DNA from: Parus major
Lineage: Eukaryota > Chordata > Aves > Passeriformes > Paridae
Assembly: GCF_001522545.3 (NCBI RefSeq)
Contig: NC_031768.1
Span: 89,452,230-89,516,229, forward strand
Length of the DNA: 64,000 nt
Direction of reading: 5' to 3'
Shown: in pieces, positions 12,329 through 23,700 of the stretch
Numbering within the stretch: the stretch's first letter is position 1
Layout: each line of letters opens with the position of its first letter
Program-made: the position numbers and the translations under genes
Notes under the pieces: generated by a model
Told to the model about the DNA's origin: nothing
What the model saw: only the letters and a program-made list of their open reading frames with translations
Database searches by the model: none

Positions 12329-12663
12329 ATTGGTCCCCTGCAGGCAGCCTCATCGCCGCCAGCCAATCGCAGCCTGCGGCCGCTCTCCGCCTCGGGCTGC
12401 GGCTTGAAGACGTCCCAGGGCTGGGTGACGGAGGCAGCGCGCCCTCTGATTGGCTCTTCCTCCTCGGCTCCACTTGGGTTGGCCCGGCGATGGCCGGAAG
12501 AGAGCCCTCCTTCCCATTGGCCGCCCGCCCGCGCTGCTAGGGCGGCGGCGGCGCGCTCCGATTGGGTGTCCGCCTTACTTCGGGGAGAATCGGTCGCGCC
12601 CGCGGTGGTTCCGTGATTGGTTCCGGCCAGTTACAGACATTCTTGTAACGGCCTCAGGATTGG
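12329..12663. promoter_or_regulatory. Array of seven CCAAT/ATTGG boxes
   Basis: ATTGG (CCAAT on the minus strand) occurs at 12329, 12449, 12516, 12561, 12616 and 12659, and CCAAT on the plus strand at 12363. That is seven cores in 335 bp, spaced 34, 86, 67, 45, 55 and 43 bp apart, six of them in one orientation. Several have the GATTGG context favoured by NF-Y. Between them lie an ETS-like CCGGAAG (12494-12500), a GACGTC (12409-12414) and a TGACG half-site (12426-12430). The cluster lies 1.2-1.5 kb upstream of the GSK3B ATG, where its core promoter is expected given the long leader of this gene in mammals. NF-Y binding is inferred from motif density. Confidence 0.65.
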
Positions 12664-12698
12664 CCCCGAGAAGGCTCGGGCGTTTCCGTAACGGCCTC
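12616..12698 (+). repeat. Two-unit 43-bp promoter repeat with TAACGG (MYB-like) sites
   Basis: Each unit starts with ATTGG (12616 and 12659) and ends with an identical 11-mer, GTAACGGCCTC (12645-12655 and 12688-12698). The starts and ends are both offset by exactly 43 bp. The middles have diverged, apart from a CCG after the first bases. TAACGG is the core of a MYB-type site. Either an old local duplication or convergent spacing could produce this. Confidence 0.6.
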
Positions 12699-12937
12699 GG
12701 GCCGGGGGCTCGCGGGCGCGCCGGGTTTTTCGGCCGGGTATTCACAGACAGCGCTTACGGCTGCTCCGCAGCGTGGGGCGGCGGCGGGCACAGGCGGCTG
12801 CGCGGCTTTGGCGCACGCACAGAGCGCAGCGGCGGGAGCCCGGCACGCAGCGGAGGGAGCAGCGGGGACAAAGGGACTGATCGGCAGGAACGGGGAGGGG
12901 GGATCGGCGGGAGACTTCAGCCGGGCGGACGAGTCCT

Positions 12938-12997
12938 ATGTGCCTTGGGCGCCTGGGGAAGCAGCAGCAAAAGCAGCAACCGCCGCCAGCGCTCTGA
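12938..12997 (+). CDS. Possible upstream ORF, 19 codons
   Basis: ATG at 12938 opens 19 codons starting M-C-L-G-R and rich in Q and P, ending TGA at 12995-12997. It is the most distal upstream ATG noticed that could fall in the leader, and it matters only if transcription starts before it. No product is known. A regulatory rather than a protein role would be expected. Confidence 0.25.
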   Translation: MCLGRLGKQQQKQQPPPAL

Positions 12998-13034
12998 AGC
13001 CAGGCTGAGGAGGAGCAGGGAAACCGCCGCCGTC

Positions 13035-13121
13035 ATGGCCCGTGCCATCGCCGCCGGCCGCCGTCCGCAGTGCAGCGTGCCCTGCCTGAGCCGTCGCCAG
13101 CTGCCCGTGCGGGCGCAATGA
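13035..13121 (+). CDS. Upstream ORF with strong Kozak context, 28 codons
   Basis: ATG at 13035 has G at -3 and G at +4, the best context of any upstream ATG here. It encodes M-A-R-A-I-A-A-G-R-R and so on (28 residues, Arg-rich), ending TGA at 13119-13121. The stop overlaps the next ATG (13118-13120) in an ATGA arrangement that would permit reinitiation. If the leader starts upstream of it, this frame should capture many scanning ribosomes. It is not known to make a stable peptide. Confidence 0.35.
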   Translation: MARAIAAGRRPQCSVPCLSRRQLPVRAQ

Positions 13122-13344
13122 GCGGCCGCACCTCCGGAGTCGCCGCCGCCGCCTCAGCGCCGTACTGAGCAGCAGCGTCAGCGAGCAGCGAGGCCGCCTG
13201 GCCGCCTCACCCCCCTCCGCGCGCCGCGGATCCCGCCGCCACCACCGGATCCTATTGCGACTCGGAGCCGCATCGCCTCCGCTCGGCGGTGCCCCGAGAT
13301 CCCTCCGCCGGGGAAAAAAAATAGTCCCGTTGCCTGCCGCCTCC

Positions 13345-13450
13345 CTCAGAGGCGAGGGGGAAGGAGAGGAACGGGGAGGGGGGAAGGAAGAGAAGGAAGA
13401 AAAAGAAGAAAAGGAAAAACAAAGAGATAAAGCAAATAAAAGGAGAGAAA
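13345..13450 (+). repeat. Polypurine (GA-rich) tract in the leader
   Basis: About 100 bases are nearly all purine on the + strand (runs of GGAAGGAAGAG and AAAAAGAAGAAAAGG type), with only a few interrupting pyrimidines. It shifts from G-rich to A-rich along its length. It would form an unstructured, purine-rich stretch in the RNA and could form triplex (H-DNA) in duplex DNA. A second, weaker purine-rich stretch is at 13618-13665. Confidence 0.75.
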
Positions 13451-13633
13451 CGCGGCGGCGGCGGGATCGGAGGAGCCGGGCCGCGAGCCTCCGCCCCATG
13501 TGACTGGCGCCCGGGGTGGGGGCAGCGAGGCCCAGCGAACCCCCCTCGCTCGGGAGCGGCGCCGGGGGGAGGCGGCTCTCGGACCCACCGGCGCGGTCGG
13601 GAAGGATGGTCGTGTGAGGAGCGGGCGGCGTGA

Positions 13634-14218
<585 letters not shown>

Positions 14219-14475
14219 TAAAAAGCCATTTTTCCCCCCTTTGTGAAACGGATTGGGAGTTCCGTAACCAGTATTTCCTTTTCATTCCTCCCCTCCTCCC
14301 ACCGAAAGGAGGAAATGAATTGCGGGCACGCAGGTATGACCGTGACATTCACGTTCATTATGTGTTTTTTTGAGGTTTTTTTTAAAGCACTCCTGGCTGT
14401 GAAGGGGAGAGAGCATGGAAGGTTTTTCCATGCACCCGTAGATCGGGTGTGAGCACCTTTTAGTCCAGCCCATTT

Positions 14476-14494
14476 AAAAAAAAAAAAAAAAAAA
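14476..14494. repeat. Poly(A) run
   Basis: Nineteen consecutive A residues followed by a G-rich segment (GGAGGGGGAGGGGAG). Low-complexity DNA just inside intron 1. Confidence 0.9.
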
Positions 14495-15888
14495 GGAGGG
14501 GGAGGGGAGCTTACAAAAGGTGTCTCTAATATCCTCCAGGCTCTGGTAAAATGCTTAGAAGAAGGCGTAAGAAAATGCTTATTTTGAAATAACTACTCCA
14601 TTGGCTCACATGTCAAGCTTAGCATTCCTTTTCCAATTTTCTGTTCAGAGGAATATTTTTAAGAACGAGGCCTGTGCTTTATTCTGTACAGACATGTCAG
14701 AAATCATGCTTAATGTGTGCTCATTCTTCATATTCTGTCGTTTGGGTTTAACTGGTGTATGTGAATTAAGAATATGAATTAAACCTCAACAAATGTACAG
14801 TGCTGATACAAAAAGGCCCAGTTCTGAGTTGCTATAGATCGGCTATGTGCTTATCATACATAATTTCTTTACTCCTGATTTGAATATGTTCACATTAAGA
14901 ACTGAATTGTTCTTCCAGATTCATAAGAACAGTGTAGTTTTTAGAGATATTTTCGTTTTCCTTACCGAAATGCAGGATGACATCTTTATGGGACCAAGAA
15001 TGCTCAATATGCATTCCCATTCGATTGATCTATTTGATATTCGTATAAAGCCACACCTGGCATGGCTCTGTGGGTGCATGCCTGCATCCATCGCAGGGGC
15101 TTGTGTGTTTCGTGCCAAAGCACTGCGAGATTGTGAGCTTTTTTGACAGATGAGAAATTTTGATAGTTTTATTTGCACTGAAATGTCTTCCGCTGTGGTT
15201 GAAGCCTTGAAAAGAGCATTTGGATCAGGGGCTGTAGTCCACCTTGTATCTGCATGATCAATGTGCCAGCAGTCCTCCAAAAACCATGGGTGCAGTTAAA
15301 CCCATATTAGCAGCACGGCAGTGTAGGTTTGATCAGGTCCAGCATTTGTATTTATTAAGGATTATTGATCTGTATGGAGGAGAACTGTGGGGGACTCCAT
15401 TTTAATTTACTGGCTTACTTTATGTGGCTGTGGAATGGAAAGCAGGTCTTGTTGATCAGTATTTCTGCAGGTGGCTGTCTAAACCAAGCGAGACCTCAAC
15501 CTGTCATACTCGGCAACTAAATTTGTCTTATTCAGGCTCTACAGCTTGATTCTTGAAAGGTCATTGATGCTCCTTTCCCGTTTATTTGAGGTCAAAGACT
15601 AGACAGATGCTTGCCTGTGAAGAGGGTGCTAACTGATGCAGACTAACAAGTTTGCAAATATGATTCAATCCCAAGTGTATAACACTGAGGGAGAGACAAA
15701 GGCCGTAACATAAAGCGCATGCACTTGTGATAACCCCCCCAGTCGCTCTAGTCATGTGCTCCTGGTCCTTCTGCTGTCTGGAAAAAAATGTCAGAACAAA
15801 GCAAGAGAACCACATTCAAGGATTCTGTGGGAAGTGCAGTTTCTATTTTCATTTAATCCAGCCATGTAAGACAGCCTGGGAAGTTAAC

Positions 15889-15918
15889 TTTTTTTTTTTT
15901 TTTTTTCCTTTTCTTTTT
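15889..15918. repeat. Poly(T)/pyrimidine tract
   Basis: Eighteen T residues continue into CCTTTTCTTTTT. The following AAG is not a credible acceptor with an exon: downstream sequence shows no conserved coding frame. Confidence 0.85.
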
Positions 15919-16863
15919 AAGTGAGAAAAATTCCAGGGTGTCGCAAAAGGTTTTGTTTTTCTGGTTAGCAAAGTGTTGGTAACATCTTATCATATGATGT
16001 AGCAAGCTATGTATTGCCCGTGTGGAGTGCTTCTGTGGTGGACAGAGTTAAGGCGGCTTTTTCATTTTGATATATATTTGTAGGCTGATACTTAGTTACC
16101 TTTTTAGCCAGTTTGAGTTAAAGCTGGGACAAAAGAGTCCTTGTGAGGAAAGTGAAAATTGATGGATTTGTATCTTCTGAGTGTCTGAGACATCTTTAGT
16201 GCCTCTGTTTTGGTGTAGGTATTTTGGAAGCAAAACCTGGCTTGCTTGATGTCAGCCTTTTTGCTCTCATTTGTAAAGAGCGGTGAAATCAAATGATGAA
16301 GTCACTCTTGCTCTGGTGTCTCTGCAGCTATTGCTTCTCCTGTCTGAGTGCCGCAAGAGTTACCTTGGAAGGATAGATCTAAGGGATGAGAAAAGCATTA
16401 ATAAAATACTGGAGGAGGGTTCATTGTTCCTTGTGTTTCCTGGGAGGAACAGAACTAGAACCATACTCTGACTGCTTTTCTTCCCAAGATATATGGGGAG
16501 GAAAGAGTGAGCAAGCATTTTTCATCTCTTTGCTGTGCAATTTACTAGATTGAATTTACGATACTTTGTTCTCAGAAGTTGGTAACTGAATGAAGCCTTG
16601 AATGGAAAGATGGGAGATTACCAGCAGATGCTTCTCCTTTGGCTGTTGGGAAAGATGACTTCTCATGCATGATGCTGTCATTGCTCTGTCAGGGATGGTA
16701 CAAGGGTTTTAACATCTCTGCAGCAGTAGGAACCCTGTGGCCTTAATGTATCTCTTTCAAGTCATACATCTGTCTTCTGAAATCTGACTATTTTTATTTC
16801 TCTATTTATATTTTGGTGGTTGTGAAATCACTCAACCATATGGATTTCAACATTGAAATAGTT

Positions 16864-16910
16864 CTCAAATAGGGTATTCCTTTTGCTGAGTATTCCTCAA
16901 ATAGGGTATT
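16864..16910 (+). repeat. Short tandem duplication, 32-bp period
   Basis: CTCAAATAGGGTATT occurs at 16864-16878 and again at 16896-16910, exactly 32 bp apart, giving about 1.5 copies of one unit. The two copies are identical over 15 bases, so the duplication looks recent. No function is suggested. Confidence 0.8.
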
Positions 16911-17274
16911 ACTGTGTTGCTGGGTTCGTAGGCTTTCCCTGAACAAAAAGAAAAGTGTGTGTACTCCTTCTGTTAAGCTTGGCCCTCAAAAGGAGAGAGC
17001 TAAGCTTCCAGTTTTCCACTTTCTGATACTATCAACCTGCACATTATAGTATGAGAAGAGATAGGAACTTGAAGCTTTCTTTTGTTCTTTACCTAGTTGC
17101 TCTTGCAATGCTTGCAGATGTACCTTGTTTCTCAAATGGTACCCTGCATTATTACAAAAATAATCCTGAAATATAAAGGGTAGTCATGCAACACATAACC
17201 AAAAATATCAGTATAAAAATAGAAGTCTCAAAATTTGCAGTTTGAGAATTTTCATCTAATGACTGTAGAATTGA

Positions 17275-17760
17275 TTTTTTTATTTTTTTTTCCTTCTCTG
17301 AGCTTCTGGGAAATATGTGTTTCGAGTAACACCAAGTCCTTACAGCCAGCAGTACTTATTGTAACTGTAGCCAATTGTCTTGATGATCTGCAGTAAATAA
17401 TGTCTTGGCTAACACTTGCCATGAAGAATTTTTTGCTCCATGTGTGATTGTCATGGGTCTGTAATTGGTTATGCAGGATTTGTCAACTTGGAGGGTGAGG
17501 AAGGCGATTTTATTTGCTTTAGCTAATTCTGATGTTGACCACATACTCTTGGGTTGCAAAATCTGAAGGACAATCTCGTAATAATTCATTTTGGACTCTG
17601 TGGAACAATGTTTCAGTGGTGCCAGACTTGGGGTTTGTTGAAGTTTTTCTTTTCTTCTTAGATTCACTGGGTTTTTTCTGTATTGTAAAATCTCCTGAAA
17701 GCACAATAGCTTGGTAAGCCTATATTGCTGTGTATTGTTCCCACGGAGTGTGATAGCTCT
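17275..17760 (-). pseudogene. Doubtful degenerate reading frame ending in an A tract
   Basis: On the minus strand a frame stays open for 116 codons (17356-17706), and an overlapping frame for about 60 codons (17519-17704). The more protein-like text appears to switch from the second frame to the first near 17520, as a frameshifted pseudogene would. About 65 bases after the stop at 17356 the minus strand has an A-rich tract (17291 down to 17275, interrupted by one T), as in a processed retrocopy. Against this, I recognise no protein family, no AATAAA lies upstream of the tail, stops appear farther 5', and the region is rich in T tracts generally. It may well be chance. Confidence 0.2.
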
Positions 17761-20700
17761 TTAAAAGTGGTTCACGAAGGAGTAAAGTCTGTTAGTTTGT
17801 TGCTCTTTTAGTAGCTATTCCACAAACCACTACATAAAAGTGACTGCTTTTTTAGGTAGCAGTGGTGTCTAGGTGACACTTTAGTTTAATGTTGTGTGGT
17901 GTCCAGGTAGGTGTGTGGGAAGAGCCTTGGAAAAGGGCACCCTGGCTGCCTTCAGTGAGAAGGAATGAGTGGGGCTGTTGAAACTGCCAAGTGATTGAGA
18001 TAATACCACCTGGTGTTTCTCAACCCAGTTAGGGTAGGGCCCTCTCTATTGCTTTGATAGCAGTTTCTACCTAATTGGTTTCTGAAACTGAAAGCTGCCC
18101 ATCCTGCTTTCCTTGCTGGAGAGAGGAAAATCACTCCCTTCCAGAAGCCTGCTGAGTGTTATGTGTCTGGCCGTCGCTCATCCTAGCCCTGTCCAGCTTT
18201 CTGACTGCTGCTGGGTGAGCAGCTCTTCTCATTCCTAGATTGAGAAAAAATGTACTGAGGGGGTCAGCTAATGAATATGTGTGACTGAAAGTGTTTCATG
18301 TTACAGTGCCTCAAAGTTGTGCCTTGCAGTCTGAAAAGGAATAGAACTGTCTGCTGTACTTAATTCTGATGGTGACAGACTCTTTATTCATACCATTAGT
18401 TAGTTGATTCCATTTCTGTTCTGCACATTTCCTCTTCCCTTCACTGCTTCTTGGAGGTGATCCCTTCTTGTTACCCCTTGATGCACCTTCTGTATTTCCT
18501 AGCAATATTGGAACCATCTTGTTCACCTGTTTACACAGCTATAGTTTAGGGAGTGTGTTCCTTGCCTGCATGTGTCCTGGCTCTGGAAGTTGTTGTATCG
18601 CTTCATCTTGTTAACTTGAAAGGGCCTTGTAGGTATCACAGGCAGTGGCAAGGAGATGAGAAAAGCTGAAGACCACCGTGTGGCCTGAAGAGTTTCCCTC
18701 TACTGCCCCAGAGAGCTCTTTAATTTTCTTGTATTTTATCTTTAAGAGCTGATTTAGATAAAAGATAAAGGAATTTTCCAGTATTGGAGTTCAGTTTACT
18801 CATCACAGATCTTCACAATTATAGGAATCTGTGAGATATTGGCTGTTGCTGTGTCTCTCCCCATGCTCTCTCTTAAACTGGATGGATGAGTGAAGAAGAT
18901 TCTGAAAGTCTACAGAGTGTGTGCAAAAAGCCTGCAGTTAAAGCTTTGTGCTGCAATCAGCTGTAGGATTTTCTGAAATGAATTAATGCTAAACCCTTTG
19001 GTTATTTGAACACAGTAGCTAAACCGTGCCAGGTGCTTGGAGAACACTTGAAGCCTCTTGGTTCAAGCGCTTGGAGTATTTTTGTTTCAAATGACTGAGT
19101 CCCAATTTAAATTGAAAAGTGTGTTACCTCTGAATTTCCAGAAATGTCTGTAGACAACTTAAAACTTGAGTATTTTTCTGGAGTTCTCTCCCTTTTGATT
19201 CTGTTAAAAAAAACCTTAATTTTTAACTTTACTCTGAGGACTTTTAGTCACCCATAGCTAGTGTGGGAAGTGCTAAAGTGGCTGTCTCCTGCAGCAGCGA
19301 TATGGCTGGTGGAGTTACTTGGCTGCTTTCTGAATTTAATGAGCATCAGCCTGGAGCAGCCTTGAAAGACAAACAAAACTTTTAAAATCAAGCAACTAGG
19401 AAAAGGAGATTATTGAAAGTTTGAATGCCTCACAGAATATCCAGGTCCGTGCAAAATTCAAAAATTTGTCTTTTCGGAACTTCTTTCAGAAAGCTAGACA
19501 AACAGGGGCTCTTTTCTTTATGTATGTTGAAAATAAATGCCAATTACAACATTTGCAATGTGACAAGAAAAGGTACTCTTTCAGCCATAAAGCCTCAAAA
19601 CCTGTAGGGTGCTGTACAGGTCAGACCACCTTTCTTCAGATGCAAAACCAGAAATCCCCTTGTCACTTCTCATCCCATAGAAATTGTTTCCAAAGTGCTG
19701 CATGCTGCCATTGGGGGAGGTAGAAGGTTGAAAGAATAATGGTCTATGCCACTTTATATTTTAGGAATTGATTTAAAATGTAACCGCTTGAGTGCACTAT
19801 AGCAGTCTGATCTTGAGGTGAGAAAGGTGTGAGATGTGGTAGCAAGATTCAGGTCTGTGAGAAATTGTTACAACATCATAGTCATGCACAGACAACTATT
19901 CCTGGTCAGCGCTGCTGCATCTCATTAAGCTGAAGCCTCGAATGGATGTCTACCTGAAGCTTTTGCAAACTGGATTTGGGTAACAGCAGTTTGTTTTCAC
20001 CACCTCTTCGGAATCCTTTCTGCCCCATGGGTAATAGCTTAGCATGCACTAGAGAGAGTGTCATTATTTAGGTCTTTTCTGTGAAAACGGTACATGTTAT
20101 CTTATAGGTGTTGCTGTGTGATGCTTTGTCAGGGCAGTAGGAGAGGTGAGATGATGGTATTTCAATAGAAATCCATGTTGGAGACCTTTCTGAAAGCAGT
20201 CCTGTATCAGTCTCTGAGAACTGTCAAAAATGTGGATGCCCAGAAGTCATACTGCTGTGCCTCTAAAAGAAGTGGACAGTGATTTTTCTTGTATGTTCAG
20301 TGCTATCAAAGAATCTTTTCATTAGGTGCTCTTGCCACAGATGACTTGTCTGTTCAGAAAAGGAAATAAAGCAAAGCAGTTCACTCTGTACTTTTATCTC
20401 TTGCAGACGGGAAGTAGATGTAAGCATTTAAGGCAATTTGTGTTCTCACCTAGACTGTCTTATAATGGAAGAAAGGAAAGTGGTAAGATAGCTTGTCAAT
20501 GTCAAGAACTCAGGGCTTTTTTTTTTTTTTTTTTAACAAAAGTCATACAGCAACAGTTCCTTCTGAAGGGACAGCTTCAGTCCTTGCTGGGAGCTTTGCT
20601 GTGTCCCTGTAGCAGGGACTGTATTTTCTGGCTTGGCCTCATCAGTACCAGTGCTTCCTCTACAGGTGAAAGTGGGCTGCCAGTTATCTTCCATGTTGAT

Positions 20701-23700
20701 TAATTTCTAGATGGTTTCCAGGGTTTCTGTGTGGGTGATACAGAGTCAGGTTGCTGTGGGGCTGCAGTAGGCCTTGGTGCCTGCCACAGGAAATTAACTT
20801 TAGCTTGCACAGAAGTGAGAACACACAGCTAAGAAAAATACACCTTTATAGCTTCTTAATATGTCTGAATAGGCCTGAGCGTCTCTTTCTTTGAAGGGTA
20901 TAATGACCATTATGTAGCATTGGTGAAAGTATTTTTGTGTCTGAAAAATGTCTCTTAAACTTGATATATCACAAAAATGTTTAGTGATATAGTTATGTTG
21001 CTTGCTGTGTCTTTTCAGGCAGTTGGATTGAGTTGGAAAAACATTTTCGTAGTCCAAGTGCCTGGCAGTAGATGATCATAATAAGAGACCCCCTGATCAG
21101 AAGGGGAAGGGAGGATATTTCCCATTGATGCCACTGGATAAGCAATGCTGTGGATGGTTTGTAGGACTTAGAAATACTGGCCCTGCACTGTGCTGTTGTA
21201 CGTGCATGAGGATAAATGTTTGAGTGCAGCTGCAAAAATTGCCAGTCTTTTGGGTCAGAGCACTTAGAAGGGGAAGAGTTGGGTGTTGGCTCTGAAGTTA
21301 TAACCAGAAGGGAAGCAGCAGCTGAATTTTTCCAACCAAGGCAGACTTCTTACAGCTACATCATCTCTTTTGACTTTTTTAGTAGGAATATAATTCTTGT
21401 CAGATACAAGCTCTGTAGTTCATAGTAATATCTTTTGCCAGGAATGCAGGCAATTGTTTAATTTTCAGGCAGGCCAAGAATATGTTTTGTAGAAGGATAA
21501 ATTGTGACTCTTGCTGCAGAGAAGAATTTGATTTTTTTTGCTGTGTAGAAAGAGGAAAACTATTTAGTCACAGTTGATAGTGCCAGTCTGGTTTTTTGAT
21601 TCACACCCTCCTGTAAACATTATCATAGAACATACAATGATATTTGTACCCCATCTCATCTGCTTAGTTGTTTTAAGTATCTATTTTTAAAAGGTAGCAC
21701 AATGACTTGACCTGTGTGAGTGGGTTTCCTAGTGGGAGGAAGGGGTCACAAATTCATCAGCCTAAACAAACCGAATATTTGCATGTTGCCCAAGTAAACG
21801 TGAATCATTTGGCACACATCTGTATCCCCATGTGTGAAGCCCATAGTCATAAATGTATTTCCTCCATTTGTGGGGTCCAGTATCAGCATCAGAAAAAATG
21901 TTTTGTGCCTTGCTTAGAGAATGAAAGCTTTCTGGCAGGGCAGTCTCTCTGCAGGTGAGTAGATGGAATGTTTTATTTTCTTTATATATACAATTGCTCA
22001 ATTGAAACCTAAAGAAGCGGAAAATGGTGTTGTCCTTGAGAAGAATGTGTCTGTTGACCATTTCACTTACAATCTTGCCATCTTACTTGTGGTTGCACAT
22101 CTTACGTGTGCTGCCTTGGGAGCCACGGGTATGTACAGTCACGCACCATAGCAATTGCAAACTTATGGTTTTTTCCTGTGTCACTCAGAGAATAGAACCT
22201 TCCTAATCAAATTCCAGTTTTAGAGACTTTGGAATAGATTTAGCAATATGTTTTAGTAACCACAATGGATTGCTGAGCTGAGTGTTGGGGAAATGTTTTA
22301 GAGGCCCATGGATAGCTAGGTGATTTTTATCTGTTTGTCTGGGTTTTCTAGTGGAACATCTACTGAATGTACTAGAGACAAAAGCATAAAGTTTGTGTGG
22401 AGTGGGAAAACTTCTATTATTCCAGAAATTGTGGACCCAAATTTCAGATTATATTGGTTAGTGAGAGGGTGGGGAGAGCTTTAATTGTAACTCCCAAGAA
22501 AAGGTACTGTCCATTTTAGATTGAGCTCAACTTTGAACTTGCTCTTCCTTGATCAGTGCAGTGGGTATAGTTGGTTTGGGATTGTGTGCAGGTTCTTATT
22601 CAAGTGACATGGGATGGCATTTGAGTTTGGTGGACTCTTCACATGTGCAGGTGAAGTTCTTCAGCAGGAATGTCTGAATGTCATTCAAGCAAGCAGAGCA
22701 TGTTTCGTATTGGCTTAATGGAAGATCTTCTTAGGGGAATGAATGCTGCCCAACCTACAAGTCTATCTGTCTAATCAATGGATTCAACTTCAGTGGACTG
22801 AAGCTTCCCTTCAGCTAGAGTAGCTGGCTTTCAGTGTCCATGAAAGCTGACAAGGTTCAAGCATGGCAATTGGCATATCTTTGACAGGAAAAGAATGGTG
22901 GCTGCTTTCCCAGGTAGCACATTTGAATTACCTGTGGGATTTTGGAGAAAGGTAGAGATATTCATGAGGCAACAAGCAACATTTTCTGTTTGGTGTCAAT
23001 GCCTTGGCTTTAAGCAGTAGCTTGTGGATTTATTTTTTTCACTAATAACCTGGGTTATTTTTTCAATGGCAATATTTGAGCAGTTCATGACTGACTGTAA
23101 ATATTTATTACAGTTGGCCAACTCTAAAAGGAAGTGGTGCAGAAATGTTTATGCTGTGTCCATAACTTTTAATAAATGTGATACTTCAGAAATATTTACT
23201 GAAAAAATGACACTGCCTGTATTTCAAAATATCTGGTGAAACCTTAATTTTTATTCTTATATTGTGGCATAATTGCAAAACAGAATGTTTCTTCTAGTGT
23301 TAGTTTAAAAAATATAGTTTCTACATATGCCTTTTAAGGTTTTTAGTTTATTCAGACATTGTGGTGTGGGGTTATTAATTTATTTTGCTCTTTTTTCTTT
23401 TAAGTGAAGAGCAGGTGGAATTATGAAAGAGTTCCTGGCAGACTATTTCAAAATCAGTAGATGCTGAGAAAAGTCATGTTAAATTGTCCTCTAGCAGCCC
23501 CTTTTTCTCTATGACTTACTACATATATTTGAGACTAGAGAGGCGCACACATATGCGCGGTCAGAAATATAATATGGAGGGGAGGAGATGATCTAGAATT
23601 CTGAGATCTGGAATTTAAACCTAGGCCACATGTGAAGGCTTTTACTTTTAAGCCTTTACAGACTGCTCTACCTACATGTATGATTGCAAAAGTTTATTTT

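Noticed and set aside
12450..13121. 223-codon plus-strand frame over the promoter
   Set aside because: Arg/Gly-rich composition-driven frame spanning the CCAAT array and leader. No conserved protein or splice structure is visible.
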